A stretch of DNA of 64,000 nucleotides from the NCBI GenBank assembly GCA_016490735.1, contig JAEMWC010000159.1, positions 1,121,001 through 1,185,000 of the forward strand. The letters are read 5' to 3'. Below the pieces are notes generated by a model, which was not told the origin of the DNA, searched no databases, and was given only the letters and a program-made list of their open reading frames with translations. This document shows, in pieces, positions 1 to 62,335 of the stretch. The translations under genes were made by a program, and so were the position numbers. Source of the stretch: Pachyseris speciosa. Lineage: Eukaryota; Cnidaria; Anthozoa; Scleractinia; Pachyseridae. How positions within the stretch are numbered: the stretch's first letter is position 1; every line of letters starts with the position of its first letter.

Positions 1-160
1 TAATTTTAGGATCGGAAGAACAACTTGAAGTCTTTGACAACGTCTGTTTAGTTACTACTTTTCTGCCAAGTCTTGTTGGAGATACAAGACTTATGTTGAC
101 GTCAGGTTTCTTTTTACTGTCCAAATGACTTCCAGCTTGATTTGATTGTGGTAAGCTCTT
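1..160 (-). CDS. RAD54B: RAD54B orthologue, coding exon 2 (runs off the window edge)
   Basis: Minus-strand exon whose acceptor is at 161-162 (AG read on the minus strand, after a short pyrimidine stretch). It starts in phase 0, exactly continuing exon 1, and stays open to base 1. It encodes about 53 residues of a Ser/Lys-rich segment, starting K-S-L-P-Q-S-N-Q and containing KKKPD and RLGRKVVTK. This is the poorly conserved N-terminal tail of the RAD54B family, so the exon itself has no diagnostic motif; the call rests on its join to exon 1. The helicase domain must lie outside the window to the left. Confidence 0.6.
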
Positions 161-1064
161 CTGAAAGTATCAATAATATTGGCGAAGTGCTAGAGTCAAC
201 TGAGAGGGTAAATTTTCAGCATGGCGAATGAATTACAGATGTGATTTATTCAATATTGTCATACACGTACTCTGACAAAAGAATTCAGAGTTCTTCTAAC
301 AGAAGTCACACCTTTCACCATCCAATTACTAGTTTGGACGTTCTACCAATGAACTTAATCCAGTGAGCTATATGAGATTTGTTCAAGCTTAGGCCATTAA
401 ACAAGGTCAAGGTTCATGTGACAAACATCCTGCATACAGCTAGAATACGGATGTCTATAGGTGGGTTATAGGAGATAAGAGTGAAAACTGTGATTCATTT
501 GAAAATAATTGTCACATGCACAGTTGGAAAAGGAATTGCCAGTTCTCCCATCAGGCTAGGTGTCAAACCTATAAATGTATAGGTGGTTTGCACCCAGTCT
601 CTAGAGACACAGATAACAATGATGAAACAAACAAATGCTAGCGGATGAACAAGAGGAACCAATGAGAGATCTATTGTTTACATCCGCAGCATTGCAGCAA
701 TGACGGACAAGTTCAGGGTGTATATTGGAAAGATTTCCGCACAGCCTCATACAGTGTACATTAACCATACATGGATCACTGTCGTACTAATCCTTTTCCA
801 AAAACGGCGAGCATGAACAGACTTTGAGTCACAAAATTAATACATAATTAATATACGGGGCTGTGCGAAAATATAATCTTCCCAGTTTCTTATAAACTTG
901 AAGTAAATTCTAGTGCTGGCTGGAGGGAAAATTTTTTATAAAACTGTGCAAGTCAGCTCCTATTGAGTTAACATTTTAAAAGACGCTAATGCAGTTTCCA
1001 GAAGTCAAAAATCAACAAAAACCAACAACAAAATTAAGCTTACGTCTGGATACTGAGATCTCAC
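161..1064 (-). other. RAD54B intron 1
   Basis: This 904-bp interval runs from a good minus-strand donor (CAG, then GTGAGA) at 1064 to the acceptor at 161-162. I see no coding exon, recognised repeat or structured RNA in it. Confidence 0.55.
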
Positions 1065-1211
1065 CTGATTTGCATCAGCTAGTTGCACAGTAACCAGCGA
1101 ACCACTCGAATTTCTTGATGTAGGTTTATCTGCCTTGTTTCCAGCAAGAAAAGGAGTACAAAACTTCATTTTCTTTGCAGCTCTAACGGAGGGAGCAGCA
1201 GACCGTCTCAT
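1065..1211 (-). CDS. RAD54B: RAD54B orthologue, first coding exon (49 codons)
   Basis: RAD54B is a Snf2-family DNA translocase that works with RAD51 in homologous recombination in the nucleus. Read on the minus strand, the exon starts at the ATG at 1211 with MRRSAAPS, the same eight residues that open human RAD54B, followed after a short gap by a KKxKF motif also found there. The 49 codons end at CAG followed by a GTGAGA donor (1059-1064), phase 0. RAD54L starts MRRSLAPS, so a RAD54L origin is less likely but not excluded without the downstream domain. The gene is divergent from the EP400 gene, whose ATG lies 722 bp away. Only exons 1 and 2 are inside the window. Confidence 0.82.
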
Positions 1212-1865
1212 TATGTTGGATAAATAGATTTTGAAGTCTTTTTTATACCATCAATTTGCGGCATCCGACTTCGTTTTTCGCGCCACAAAGAGGCAGCCTC
1301 GGTTTGGTATGGAGTATATTCCACAACGTCGGTGCTTCATGTAAGTCTCTGACCCGTATCGCAGTTTCCCCATTCTATCAACTTTTTTAAAAAATTTAAC
1401 GCAACAGGTACAGCGAAAGTATTTATCCAGAAATACAGAAATACTAAAGTAATTTCTTTTTTGTCTCTGCCATGCAAGCATGGTGTTTCCTATTTAGCGC
1501 CCTCTGCTAAGGCACCGCGCCTCTTTTATGATGGTGACGCTCCCATGATGCTCCGGGGTGGTCTGGTGGCTAGCGCATATCAAAGCTGTCGTTGAGGTGG
1601 AATATTTGTGGGGCTTGTGGAGGCCAATTCTACAACTTTTGCAACGAAAAAGTTCGAAATACGCTTAAATAACTACAAGAAAATATCAAACGATTAGTGG
1701 TGGATAAAAGTGTAAGTAAATTTTGTGTGGATGGCTTAATTTGACGCACAAATTTACTGGATGGAATCAACTGTGTTGTCGGTTGTGTAAAACAAAATGG
1801 CGGCAAAAATCGCGCATGCTCTTCCTTGTATGAAATTGACTGAAAATAACATTTCCTTTTGCAGG
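1212..1865. promoter_or_regulatory. Putative bidirectional promoter between RAD54B and EP400
   Basis: The interval separates two divergent start codons (RAD54B at 1211 minus, EP400 at 1934 plus) and holds no credible exon of another gene. It must contain both 5' UTRs and the promoter(s). A strong splice acceptor (TTTCCTTTTGCAG, ending at 1864) suggests that the EP400 5' UTR is spliced, with a non-coding first exon somewhere upstream in this interval. I see no TATA box that I would defend. Confidence 0.6.
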
Positions 1866-1933
1866 ATGCTTTCGACCTCTGCGTCACGGGATAGGAATAT
1901 TATGTCAAATAAGCACTTGACAGAGTTGAAGTG

Positions 1934-1934
<1 letters not shown>
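1866..1934 (+). other. Upstream ORF overlapping the EP400 start codon (TGATG)
   Basis: Immediately after the putative acceptor at 1864, an ATG at 1866 opens a 22-codon frame that ends with TGA at 1932-1934. The final A is also the first base of the EP400 ATG at 1934 (TGATG). If the acceptor is used, this uORF begins one base into the exon. In eukaryotes such an arrangement can only pass ribosomes to the main ORF by leaky scanning or termination-reinitiation, so it is a plausible dampener of translation. Confidence 0.5.
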
Positions 1935-51987
<50,053 letters not shown>

Positions 51988-52591
51988 AACTAACCAGTTG
52001 TGCTTTCAATATTATGTATAGCAGTTTTTTTAAGTTAATACTTGACAATGTATATTATGATTGCCTTTTCACACCACTTTGTATGCACTTTAGACTGTAA
52101 ATCTGTCTTATCTCCTTGAAGAGGGGATGATGTACACAAGCTTTAGAGATGGCATACTACGATATCCTACTGCTTTTCGTATTTATAGAGTGAATGTAAA
52201 AGGCGCTATGTAAATTGCATTGCTGTTACCACTGTATACTTTATCAGTGAAAAGTACCCTTATATGATAGAACTAAAATCCAAACCGCTGTGCATATTTT
52301 AACCTAATGCAATGACAGGTTTTGGCACCAGTGGTAGAACTGACTTTTTGCGACAAATGGAAAAGCACCGAGTGCTTTTGGTTTTTACCAAGCACTGACT
52401 GGCTCTGATGGACAAACAGTATCTTTCTAAGAACAAAGTTGTTTTTTCAAATGCCATACTGACATACGTATCTCTTCTTTATTGGCAAGTCAGTTGGATG
52501 TCAAAAAGGAACAACCTACCATTAAGTCTATGATCAACTTTAAAAACAAAGCAACTGGAGGTTCTATTTTACTATTCACTGCATCACATTT
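51988..52591 (+). other. EP400 3' UTR (long isoform)
   Basis: AT-rich non-coding DNA follows the stop codon. I see no AATAAA in the first 600 bases; the nearest are at 52751 (inside a transposon) and 53502. The cleavage site is therefore uncertain. Confidence 0.5.
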
Positions 52592-52597
52592 TAGCTG

Positions 52598-52887
52598 CAG
52601 GGTTTGTACGGGTCCTGGAAAGTCCTGAAATTTAGGTTTGGGTCCTGGAAATTCATGGAAAATCAACGGGCTTTCTATGAGTGGAAAGCAGTGTAGATCC
52701 AAAGTTGCAAAAGTTAACCAACAAGTCCAAATATGATTTATTTCAGTAGAAATAAACATAGCACGCATTGCAAGATCACGCTTGCGAACATTTTTGTCAT
52801 TGTTTTTGACATAACTGTCTCAGAACAGTTGCTTAACTTGGGTCATGGAATCTGGAAAGTCATTTAATTTTCAGTGTACGAACCCTG
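52598..52887. mobile_element. CAGGG...CCCTG inverted-repeat element, second copy
   Basis: The ends are CAGGGTTTGTACGGGTCC and GTGTACGAACCCTG, flanked by TAGCTG at 52592-52597 and 52888-52893. It is the same family as the element at 41224, again with exactly six duplicated bases. Confidence 0.72.
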
Positions 52888-53902
52888 TAGCTGGCATTTT
52901 GTTTTCAAGCTTCCTGCTCACGCAGCTGTACGGTATTTTTACAGAGCAATGTATTTGTTGCTTTTACTTAGTAGCTTAACTTGGCTCGTCCCACTATGCA
53001 TGCCAATGAGCCAAAAATTGATGAGGTTGTTGGGCATTTTTCTGTTGTCAGAATTTTTAAGATACTAAAACCGTGTGAAGATGTAGAGTATTAAAAGTGG
53101 ATATCCGTTTAGTCCAGTTCTTTACCTGTGTATACATCTACGTTCTCACTCTGGATTGTTTGAGACAGCCTATTTTTTGTTATTTAAAGATCCCTTTAAA
53201 TTACCAGTATGCAAAACCCATGGGTTTACCCACCACAAGCCCACAATGGACCATGCAAGTATAATGCAATACACTAAAGCCGTTCATAGGTTAACATCTG
53301 CATTTGACAGTGCACACACCTGCCAGCCTTTATTTCCTTTCAATCATGCTCATCCACATTTCTCTGCCTTCATCTGCCGCCATTTACTTTCATCCACCCT
53401 AATATGCATTAATTTCCTCCCCTCTCACCCATATTCCTCCACAATAATGTGGATGAATATATAATGAAGGTGGATGAAGTAAATGAATGCATTTAAGGTT
53501 GAATAAAGGAGAGTGAGGACAATTAAGCATTATGCAGGAGACTAATCCGGGTTGAAAGTTGTGTAGTTTCTTTTACTTAAAATAAATCAAACTGGGCAAC
53601 ACCACTTTTAAGTATGTCACATGACATGTTCAGATTTATTGGGTGAAACAACCAACCTAAGGAAGGCTGTTGGTTGGCCGACCTAAAATAACGTTGAAGG
53701 GATGAAAAAGCACTCCAGCATGATCACCATTAATGCTTCTTTTAATACAAATTAATAGTGGAAAAATACAATTCAAGCTTATCTTCGAAACTTTTTGAAA
53801 GAGTCCATAGAATTAAGAATTTTAAAGCTGTATTTGTTACTTTATGATAATGGTGAGTGATGAACTTTCTCGTCAGTCTTCGCGTACAAAAAAAGCTTTC
53901 AA

Positions 53903-53989
53903 CTACTTTATTTTCTCTTCCAGAGCTTTGATTCGCTTTTCTTGTTCCTCTACTTGCAATTTTAGCTTCTTAACCACATCTTCGAGATC
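53903..53989 (-). CDS. Coronin, last exon (coiled coil)
   Basis: This exon of 28 codons plus TAG, phase 0, encodes DLEDVVKKLKLQVEEQEK and RIKALEEKIK, a heptad-patterned coiled coil. Short coronins end in such a coil, which trimerises the protein. The acceptor (AG read on the minus strand) is at 53990-53991. Possible poly(A) signals lie downstream (ATTAAA at 53746-53741 and AATAAA at 53640-53635, minus strand). The gene converges with EP400. Confidence 0.85.
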   Translation of the reverse strand, partial: DLEDVVKKLKLQVEEQEKRIKALEEKIK

Positions 53990-54723
53990 CTGTACAATAA
54001 AAAAAATGTGAAACTGTAAGAAGCAAGAAAGAGTCCTATTTAAGGGGGGTGGGGGGGTACCCTAAATACATCCCAATGTAAAGTACCGGTAAGCTTACAC
54101 TGACAAGCTGTTCATTTATACTTTACCATTTGGTGCAGTCAAAGTTGTGCAATAAGACTAGTAACACCTCCACAATGATAATTATTGAAATTCAGATCTT
54201 CACTTTTGCAAATTTCAATGATATAACAGAACAAAATATCACAATGCTTCCATTGTTTTACAAATTACCACCTGTAGAATGCAATGTTTCTGTCTTCCAT
54301 TGACTCGAAGTTCACTGCTTCTGTTTTACAATTCAAGAAGAGTTAAGCACTTTTCCTTAGCACTTCAGAATCTGCCATCTTCAGTGCACCAGATACCTTT
54401 TACAGGCAGACAGTGGTGAATTTTGGGGGGTCAACAAGTGTGGATCTTTTAAAAGCATCTTAAATTTGTTGAGCCTTAATGCCAACTGTATTAACCTGAC
54501 ACCCCTCTCTTAGCAGTTTTTGCTATCAATTATTTCTCCATACCACATAAAGGCATCTATGTTTTATCTCAGGACAGAAGTGTTAAGTCCATCCACTGAG
54601 TCCAATTATTACTGACAGTATCAGTAGCCCACTTCTTCACATTTTTGAAGTGTCTGCGAGGAGAATTTGGATAATTTACTTGTTTAGTTTTGAACTAGTA
54701 GATTTATACTATAACAATAAGAT

Positions 54724-54970
54724 TATTCACTCTCGATTTCTATGCGTGATAGCTGATTCGGGCTGCGCCCTCATCAGCTATCATGCAATAGAAATATCGA
54801 GCTCATAATCTAATTGTTCAATATAAAAAAAAAATTTCTGTACTCAGAGCACAATTAAAAGACTTAAAAGTGGGAAATTTCGTTTGGATCACCTGAACTT
54901 CAACAAAGTTCGGTTGATTCAAACAAAATCTTTTAATTGCGCTCTGAGTACAGAAATTTTTTTTATATTT
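54724..54970. repeat. Two hairpins in the last coronin intron
   Basis: The first hairpin, about 54724-54812, pairs GTGATAGCTGAT with ATCAGCTATCA around a GC-rich loop. The second, about 54826-54970, pairs TTTCTGTACTCAGAGC with GCTCTGAGTACAGAAA. Both look like small foldback elements. Confidence 0.65.
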
Positions 54971-55012
54971 TAAAACATGATTCCAGAGCAGGAAAACAAT
55001 ATTTTTGATTCA

Positions 55013-55297
<285 letters not shown>

Positions 55298-55518
55298 TCA
55301 CCAGCCAGGACATAGCACAAGCCCAGCTAATCAAAGTAGAAACTTAGAACAGATTTGTTTATTTTAATTTAGTTGGTGCCCATAGTGAGGAAATGAAAGT
55401 ACAGAATAGTGCCACTTGACTTATTAACCCTAGAGGATTTTACCTCTGAAGAGTGAATAAGATGATAAAAAGAACATGCTTTGCCGATGGAAAGGAGACT
55501 AATGAAGAAACAACACAC

Positions 55519-55725
55519 CTTTCTTGGAACTGTAAAACTGATCGGCTCACAGTAGCCTTTGGCAACAAGTTTGAAGCACTTTGCCACTTCATTTGTTGTG
55601 ACATCACAGCCACGTTTTGGCATGTAACAGACTCCACGCTGAGGCACATTGGCACTATAGTTTGTTAACCAGTAACAATATGGTGATTCTGGAACCAGTT
55701 CATAATACCTGATGATACTGTCACC
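55519..55725 (-). CDS. Coronin, third-last exon (last propeller blade)
   Basis: The exon has 69 codons, phase 0 on both sides. GDSIIRYYELV, then CYMPKRGCDVTTNEVAKC, and EPISFTVPRK at the end correspond to blade 7 of the coronin propeller (GDSSIRYFE ... MPKRGLDV ... VPRK). The preceding exons, encoding about 270 residues, are not visible between 55726 and 64000; they lie beyond the window or have been lost. Confidence 0.92.
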
Positions 55726-56767
55726 CTGTCAATCAATGAGAAGATGCAAGTAAACAATTTGCATCTTTCCTTGTGCATTCTTTGTGACTAATGTAAAATT
55801 ATGTGGAAGTGTGGCAAAATGATTAAAATATTTAAATGTCTTAAATGAAAACAAGACATTTAATATTAACTCCTTTGAACTTAAGGGGAATTTTATTGAG
55901 AAATCAAAACTGAAAGCAAGTGTAATAATCACAATTATACCAAGGCCGTGAAGCGGCCTGCCTGTATAATTTAAATTATAGTAACAAACAAAGTGAGAAA
56001 TATATGAGAAAACAAAAGGTAGAATCCCACTTATTGTGCTACAAACCACTCTTTAATGCATCTAAAGAGAAAAATAAAGAGACTATACCTCCCAGGGTAG
56101 AAAAGCCAGGCATGATGTAGTACCATAACTCCCTGCAGCCCTACATCGCGCTGCTGACACGTGACACTCCATTCTTTCAACGCTGTGGACGGTTACACCA
56201 TCCCTCTTACACTGACACCCTAGTAGGGCATGGCACCTGCACATTGCTAAATGTGGTGACACTGCTGACAGGGACGGGTGGGTGGTTCCTCACATATTTC
56301 TCACTTCGTTTGTTTATACAATTTTAATTATACATATTTGTGATTATATTACACAAACTCTGTTTGAAATAATTATATGAAAAAACAACAGGTAGAGTTC
56401 AACACAAAAAAATAAAACAGTGGTGCCAATAGAAGGCAAACGATCAAATATAACTGGTAATATTTTAATGGAACTCAAAACAAAGAAACACCAAGTGACA
56501 ACGCTTATAAGAAAGCAAGGCAAATGTCAACAATAGGTTGCAAAATCTAAAGTTCCACACTCACTGTTCAACAAATGTTGAGCAAACAGCTACATTGTCT
56601 GAGAAAAACCGCATGAGCAAATGTTGAGCTGTGAACAGGTTTGTAACAAAACCTCTGGAAAGTCCAAGGAGTAGACCAATCAGCCATCCATAAAATCTCT
56701 GACAAGGTAACATTGGAATTGGCTGCTGTCGTAGTTGAAGCTCTGCACACGGAATGTACTTTGAAAA
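55726..56767 (-). other. Upstream coronin intron, unassigned
   Basis: No coronin exon is recognised. The more GC-rich piece at about 56088-56290 (short CAGCAGTG/CACTGCTG repeats) may be a small foldback element. Confidence 0.4.
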
Positions 56768-57950
56768 TATTAGTGTCGACACCAGAGACCTAGACTGCGA
56801 GTAGTTGCTAATTTCTGCGATGGATTGTGGGGCGGGCGAAAGACATATGCGTGTGCGAAGTTGCAAGGAGATGCGACGCGAGGGGAGCACCAAAAATTAG
56901 AGACTACAGACAAATCCAGGGAGTTTGAATTAAGCACGTAGATTCCAAATGCAAACTCTGATTGGCTCCTTCTTAAAATCTGTCAACAGTACATACGCCA
57001 CTGTTAACACTCATAACAACATTGATTCGGTGCAGATTACGCCACTTTGACAAGAGGTTTTTCAGTTCCATTCAAGACCATTAACTCTTCAATCTCTGAG
57101 TGATCAGGGCCATAATTTATGGATTTCCTCGCTTTTCTTGCTTCTGGCTTCTTTTCTGGTGACGACTCCAGTCTAATTGATTATGAGGTGGCAGAATTTG
57201 TAGAAGAGGAATGCGCCATGTGTTTAAACCTCACGCACGTGATCAGCGAAGACTCACTGGTAGACTTAAAACAACTTTGCGGCTCTGTTTGTGCACTAAG
57301 ATTTCTTCGAAAGAAATGAAACAGTGCAGTTGCAGTACGGATTTTCCTGGGGCGTTTCTTACACACTCGGGACGAGAGTTAAGAAGATTGTTCACACTCA
57401 AACCCCAGTTCACTTATAAGTTTCACAAGGCAACGTTTATCCACTCTGGCCCGTTTTGTGATCTTGCACAGATTTTCACATGAAATCCCTTTAATTAACA
57501 AGAAAATTGCAACGTTACCACAAACAGGGCAGGGCAGATATCGTTACAAGTAGGCTTGTAGGAAGCCTTCCTACCGCTTTCTTTGTTGTTTCTGCTGTTT
57601 GTACATGTCTTCCCGAGAAACAACATTAGCAAGAGGGCTCTTCATTCCATTCATGCTGTACCACTGAACATCTCCTGCAGTTTATCGATGACAGGAGCAA
57701 GTGACAGGTAGCCAAGAGAAGGAGTCTCACTGGTTGCATTTAATTGGCTTGGAAAATGATATCAAATGTACACGTTGAAATCACTTGGCCGTGGAAGGTC
57801 AAACTCCCTGGCTTTGTCTGTAGTCTCTAATTTTTGGCGCTCCCTTCGCATAGCGTCTCCTCACAACTTCACGCGCGCTCATGTCTTTCACCTGCCCCAC
57901 AATCTATTGCCGAAATTAGCAACTACTCACAGTCTACCAGAGACTGTCAG
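56768..57950. mobile_element. Unidentified segment with 160-bp inverted repeats
   Basis: The arms at about 56768-56932 and 57794-57950 are inverted copies about 85% alike by eye (GAGTAGTTGCTAATTTC, GATTGTGGGGC and AATTAGAGACTACAGACAAA blocks in the same order). The 860-bp interior has a 66-codon frame (57119-57319, plus, acidic then basic) without a known domain. It is probably a DNA transposon derivative. Confidence 0.5.
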
Positions 57951-59269
57951 TAGCGAACATAGCCACCTCCCGATGGACAGGGTTTAACTGGTTTGTGAGG
58001 TTTCACATAGAAGATAAATAACAGATCCACCTTGGAGGAGGGAATAACTGGACAGATCACACATGTAGCCATAAAATCCAAGCGAAATGTCTCAACTGGA
58101 CATAGTATGGAGATGGAAGGGAATCACGCAAAGAAGGCCTTCAGAAGATGATCAGTGGAGCCTCTTTTACGTAGAGCCAAAAGCGTAAACTCTTCACCCT
58201 CTGGTAGTACGCAGCAGTAACAGAGATCCAGTTTGGTTAGCACCAATACCCTTTCCGGAAAGGTTAAAGAGAATAACATTGCAAGCTTTAACTCATTCTT
58301 GACAGGCTCTGTAATTTTTGGTCGCTGAAGACCGGTGCTTTGAAAACCTTTAACTTTTCCAAATGCTGGACTATGAGCGATTATTATTGCCAAATACTAA
58401 GTTTCTTAGACTTTATCACCCTGTAAACTTACTGAAAGTCCAGATTTTCCTGGAAGATGACTGTTTATTCTGTTGCAAAACCAAAAAACGCTCTAGGACA
58501 ACACCAAAAATAAGCAACTTTGTTTTGAAGTTTTGACGACAAAAGGCCCTTTTCAAGCTAAAAGTCCACATTGGCAGTAAACTTCGATTCAACTTCTTAC
58601 AATCTGTTCCAATTTGCCCACTCACTTTCTTAGCCTGACCTGGGTAACGCTATTTGATTTCAGTTGCTCTCACTGGTCTGACATGTTTGCGTTGTGACCC
58701 AAAGGAATCCTGGGATATTCTTGGATAACTGCCGCGTGGGTGTCCACCAATTTCCATTTCAGATATTTTTTATAAGTGTCAAGCCACCCGGTCCTGCTGG
58801 CAAAATATTGCAGCGATTGCATTATTTACATGTCAAAATTGCCATGCAAGGTCCCAGAATCTACTCACCAATTGGCTAGGAACACAACTTCAATTCGTGA
58901 ATCACCATTACTCGATAGAAACCTTTCAGTGGCTCACTTGGTGTGAAATTGCTTCTCACCTCTGTCTTCTTCCAGAAGATTGCCTCTACCCACCAACCCA
59001 GCTTTATAATGCCAGGCAGGGGGCTTCTGAGGTGGAAAATGGCTCGAAGAAACGCACTTATAAATCAAATACCTACCGAGTTGTAGCTGAGTGATCGTTT
59101 ACAAATAAACGACAGCTAGTGTGACACGTGTGACATGAAAGATAGAGTCTTCAGTGTTGTGGAAATTGCCATGGTAACTCCTTATATGGAATAACCAGAT
59201 CGCCTTGACCTCAAACCCTCGAAAATTACAGAAAAACACGTAAATAATGGCGGCCAAGAATGAGTTAAT
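57951..59269. other. Unassigned AT-rich region
   Basis: Only short open frames are present, the longest an 89-codon minus-strand frame at 58124-58393 without recognised domain. I see no exon. Confidence 0.4.
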
Positions 59270-60265
59270 GACAATTGCTTGAGAGACAATGACTTATTAC
59301 TACCAAGCGATGCCAGGTTTTGAGTGACAAAATTTTCATCCAAAGTGTGGTAGTACCTAAGTTTAGGGATGATCGATGAACATTCCCTTTAGCAGCTGGA
59401 TAACTAAGGGATGTTGACCCATAGGTAGGCCATCCAGCTTGACGTGAGTGGTGGAGATAGCTGAGCATGCAACATTAACTGAGCAGTAAGCTGCTCCGCT
59501 ATTGAAGTACTCAGGTAGAGTAGGATGTCAGTTAAAGGTGCCGAAAAAGGATCAACCTTTCTTTTATCACACCAGCAACTCCAACGCACCGAAGCTGATT
59601 GATATGTTTTCCACGTAGAGGGGCAAAATGCTCAAAGAAGTATCTTGGTAACATCTTCAGAAATTCCCATCGCTTGATACTGTCTCCACAGATGGGAAAC
59701 ACAGCTAAGTGTAGTCTGGGAAACATTGGGTGTATCCTTTGGGGATCTGCTGGGTCCTTCAGGAGGTGTCTGGTGTTCAAGAGGAAGACTGGATGGTCGA
59801 CAAGAAGACTCAGGAGGAGCAGCCACCATGGCTGTGCTTGCCAGATGGGTGTGACTAATATGGTGTCTGCTTTGTCCTGAGTTGCTTTGTTCAGTACAGC
59901 TGATATTAGATTGAAGGGTGGGAAGGCATGACTCTTGAAGGGTGCCCAGTTCATCGCCAGAGCATCCGTGTGTGCCAGGGTCCAGTTGCCAGCTCACATA
60001 CTTGGGGAGCTTGGTGGAAAGGTGAGAAGAAAACAGATCAATTTCGCACTCTTCCAGTAAGGGAATGATTATTTGAGGGCTGATTTTCCATTTGCTGTTG
60101 TTGTTGAACACCCTTGATTCGGTGTCTGCAATGGTGTTTAATTTGCCGGGTACATATTGGGCCATTATCACTGTCCCTCTCCAGATACCATCTCCAGAGT
60201 TCCAGAGCTAGGGCTGTGAGGCAAGTCAACCTCGTACCACCCTTGTTGTTAACATGGGCTGTAAG
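59270..60265 (-). pseudogene. DIRS-like retroelement fragment, minus strand
   Basis: Frames on the minus strand, broken by shifts, read in order: an RNase H-type end (VNNKGGT, LALELWRW), a PGKLN motif (60171-60130 region), a YVSWQLDP motif, an AFPPFNLI motif (59954-59532 frame), then WCDKRK and a piece like the N-terminal part of a tyrosine recombinase (59589-59270). This order is that of DIRS-group elements. Frameshifts and stops show decay. Confidence 0.6.
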
Positions 60266-60653
60266 ATCCCTAGGCGCTAATTTGTGTTTTTTTTGTAGCC
60301 TGCTCGTTAGTCTTTTATTGTTTGTGTGTCACACCTTCATTCCGAGTTTTTTTTTGCAGTTCATCACAATTTACACCTTTATTTTAGTCTCATCGTTTTG
60401 TGCATGTAATTACAGTATTTGCCATATAAGCCTTAGTTTTCTTGCTTTTTTTTTCAGTTATTTTGTTGGCAGTTGGTTCAATTCTTTTTATTCATGTTGT
60501 AACTTTTAGTTCGTTTATCTTTTAGTTTCAACCTACGGTTTAATTGTACTACATTCTACATGTGAAACTCCGTCGAGTTGGAAATGTCTATCGGCAGTTA
60601 TATCGTTGATAATTGTACGTGTCGCCGTTCCGGCATGGACGCTCCGCCTTTGA

Positions 60654-61676
60654 ATGCCACAGTTCCTGGCCCGCGACGTAAGTGTACTCGGACAAGAAGG
60701 CAATGTTACTTTGGACTTAGAGGGAGTTCATTTGGAAAGGCTTCGTAGCAAGAAGGACGCAAGGTCAGGTTTCGCCTCTTACGTCTCCGCTAGAGTGAGA
60801 GAAATCACAGATTTGCACTCCGATGAATGGAATCTTCAGGCTGTAAAGGAGAAACTAGTTCACGCAATTAAGGCTTTCGATAATTTCAAAAATGCTCATT
60901 ATGATTATTGGCGCAAAGTTAAAGATGAAAAGGGTGTTGTGGAATGTCACGAGTATCTGTCGAAACATGTGGATGATTTTAGCACCTTCCGCCAGCAGGT
61001 GAGCAATTGGATCGCCGTTGCCGAAGATAAACTTTTGTCTGTTGCACCTGAAGTGGTCGCAAGTATAAATCCAGAGGACTCGGTTAGCAATGTTGGTTTA
61101 CAAGCACGTTCATCTACCTCGAAACACTCAAAACAGTCTAGTCGCACGAGTTCTCGTGGCAGTCGCGCGGCATCCATCGAGGCCGCGAGGGCGAAAGAAG
61201 CGGCAAGGTTAGCGGAGTTGGAGGCGGAGAAAGTCATGCTTGATAAACGCCAGGCCTTAGAGGAAAGGAAATTTCGTCTGAGCCAAGAAGAGGCACGCCT
61301 CAACCTGGAAGCTGAGATGGTCAAAAGTACAAGGAAGGGTCAAGCTTTAGCAGCATTGGTGACTCCATCTTCTCAACCTCTTCAGCGTCCCTACAAATTG
61401 GAGTTCAAAGGTTCTTGCGAGAATGCCCCACATGTGGCAGGAAATATTGCGAACGAAGCAGATTATGATGCAGATCACCCGAATTCTCGTGACGACTTCC
61501 AACGGGAGGCGATGGTTTTACAGCGTCAGCAGACCGTCTTACAGGTTCAGCAGAATCGCATTGTTGAATTGCTAGCTGTCAATCAGAATAAAAACAAACT
61601 TCCTCAGCCTCGTGTGCCCATCTTTGATGGGAATCCTGTGGACTATCTTAGCTTTGTTCGGCCTTTGAGAGTCTGA
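60654..61676 (+). pseudogene. BEL/Pao gag, first part
   Basis: This 340-codon frame has a helical N-terminus, a long charged coiled coil (about residues 185-235) and near its end LPQPRVPIFDGNPVDYLSF, the start of the DUF1759 gag domain. A frameshift then closes it at 61676 and the domain continues in another frame. Confidence 0.75.
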
Positions 61677-62197
61677 TAGAATCTCGCACCCAAAGTAGTA
61701 CGGAAAGGCTTTATTACCTTGAGCAGTATACTGCTGGAGACGTTAAGGAACTGATACGATCATGCCAGCATTTACCCCTCGATGAGAGATACGAAGAGGC
61801 ACGCAGACTTCTTAAAAGAAAGTTTGGAGATGAATACCGGATCGCCTCAGCATATGAATCTAAAGCTTTGGGTTGGCCCCCCATAAAGCCAGAAGATGGC
61901 TCAGCGCTTAGCAAGTTCGCGATCCTCCTCTCAAGCTGTAGAAATGCCTTAGCGAGCAGTCAGTATGCATCAAAGTTCAACCAGCCAGGCAATATTCAGA
62001 AGTTGATTTTCAAGCTGCTGTTTAGTATGAGAGAGAGATTGCGTCGCTGTGTCGATGACATTATGGAGTTGCAGTTAAGACCAGTGAAATTTAGTGACCT
62101 TGTGGCCTTTGTTGATCAAGAGGCAAGGATTGTTACAAATCCAGTCTTCGGGGATATCTTGGACAAGGGTCAGTCAAGTTCTGATTTCAGATCGTGA
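61650..62197 (+). pseudogene. BEL/Pao gag, DUF1759 continuation in a shifted frame
   Basis: After the shift the DUF1759 pattern continues (ERLYYLEQYTAGDVKELI, then RYEEARRLLKRKFGDEY and IMELQLRPVKFSDLVAF) up to a stop at 62197, followed by another frame change before the zinc knuckles. Confidence 0.7.
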
Positions 62198-62335
62198 AGA
62201 GCGCCTCAAGGATCCCATGGTTCTAAACCTTCCAAGCCAAAGACATCAACCTTTGTTACCCAGGTACAGAGCAGTCAACACGTATGTGGAGAACATAATT
62301 CTTGTGCTGATGCTGCTGCCGCGAACGTTCAGCCC

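Noticed and set aside
58124..58393. 89-codon minus-strand ORF as a gene
   Set aside because: No domain, splice partner or repeat match is visible; it may be a transposon remnant but I cannot support it.
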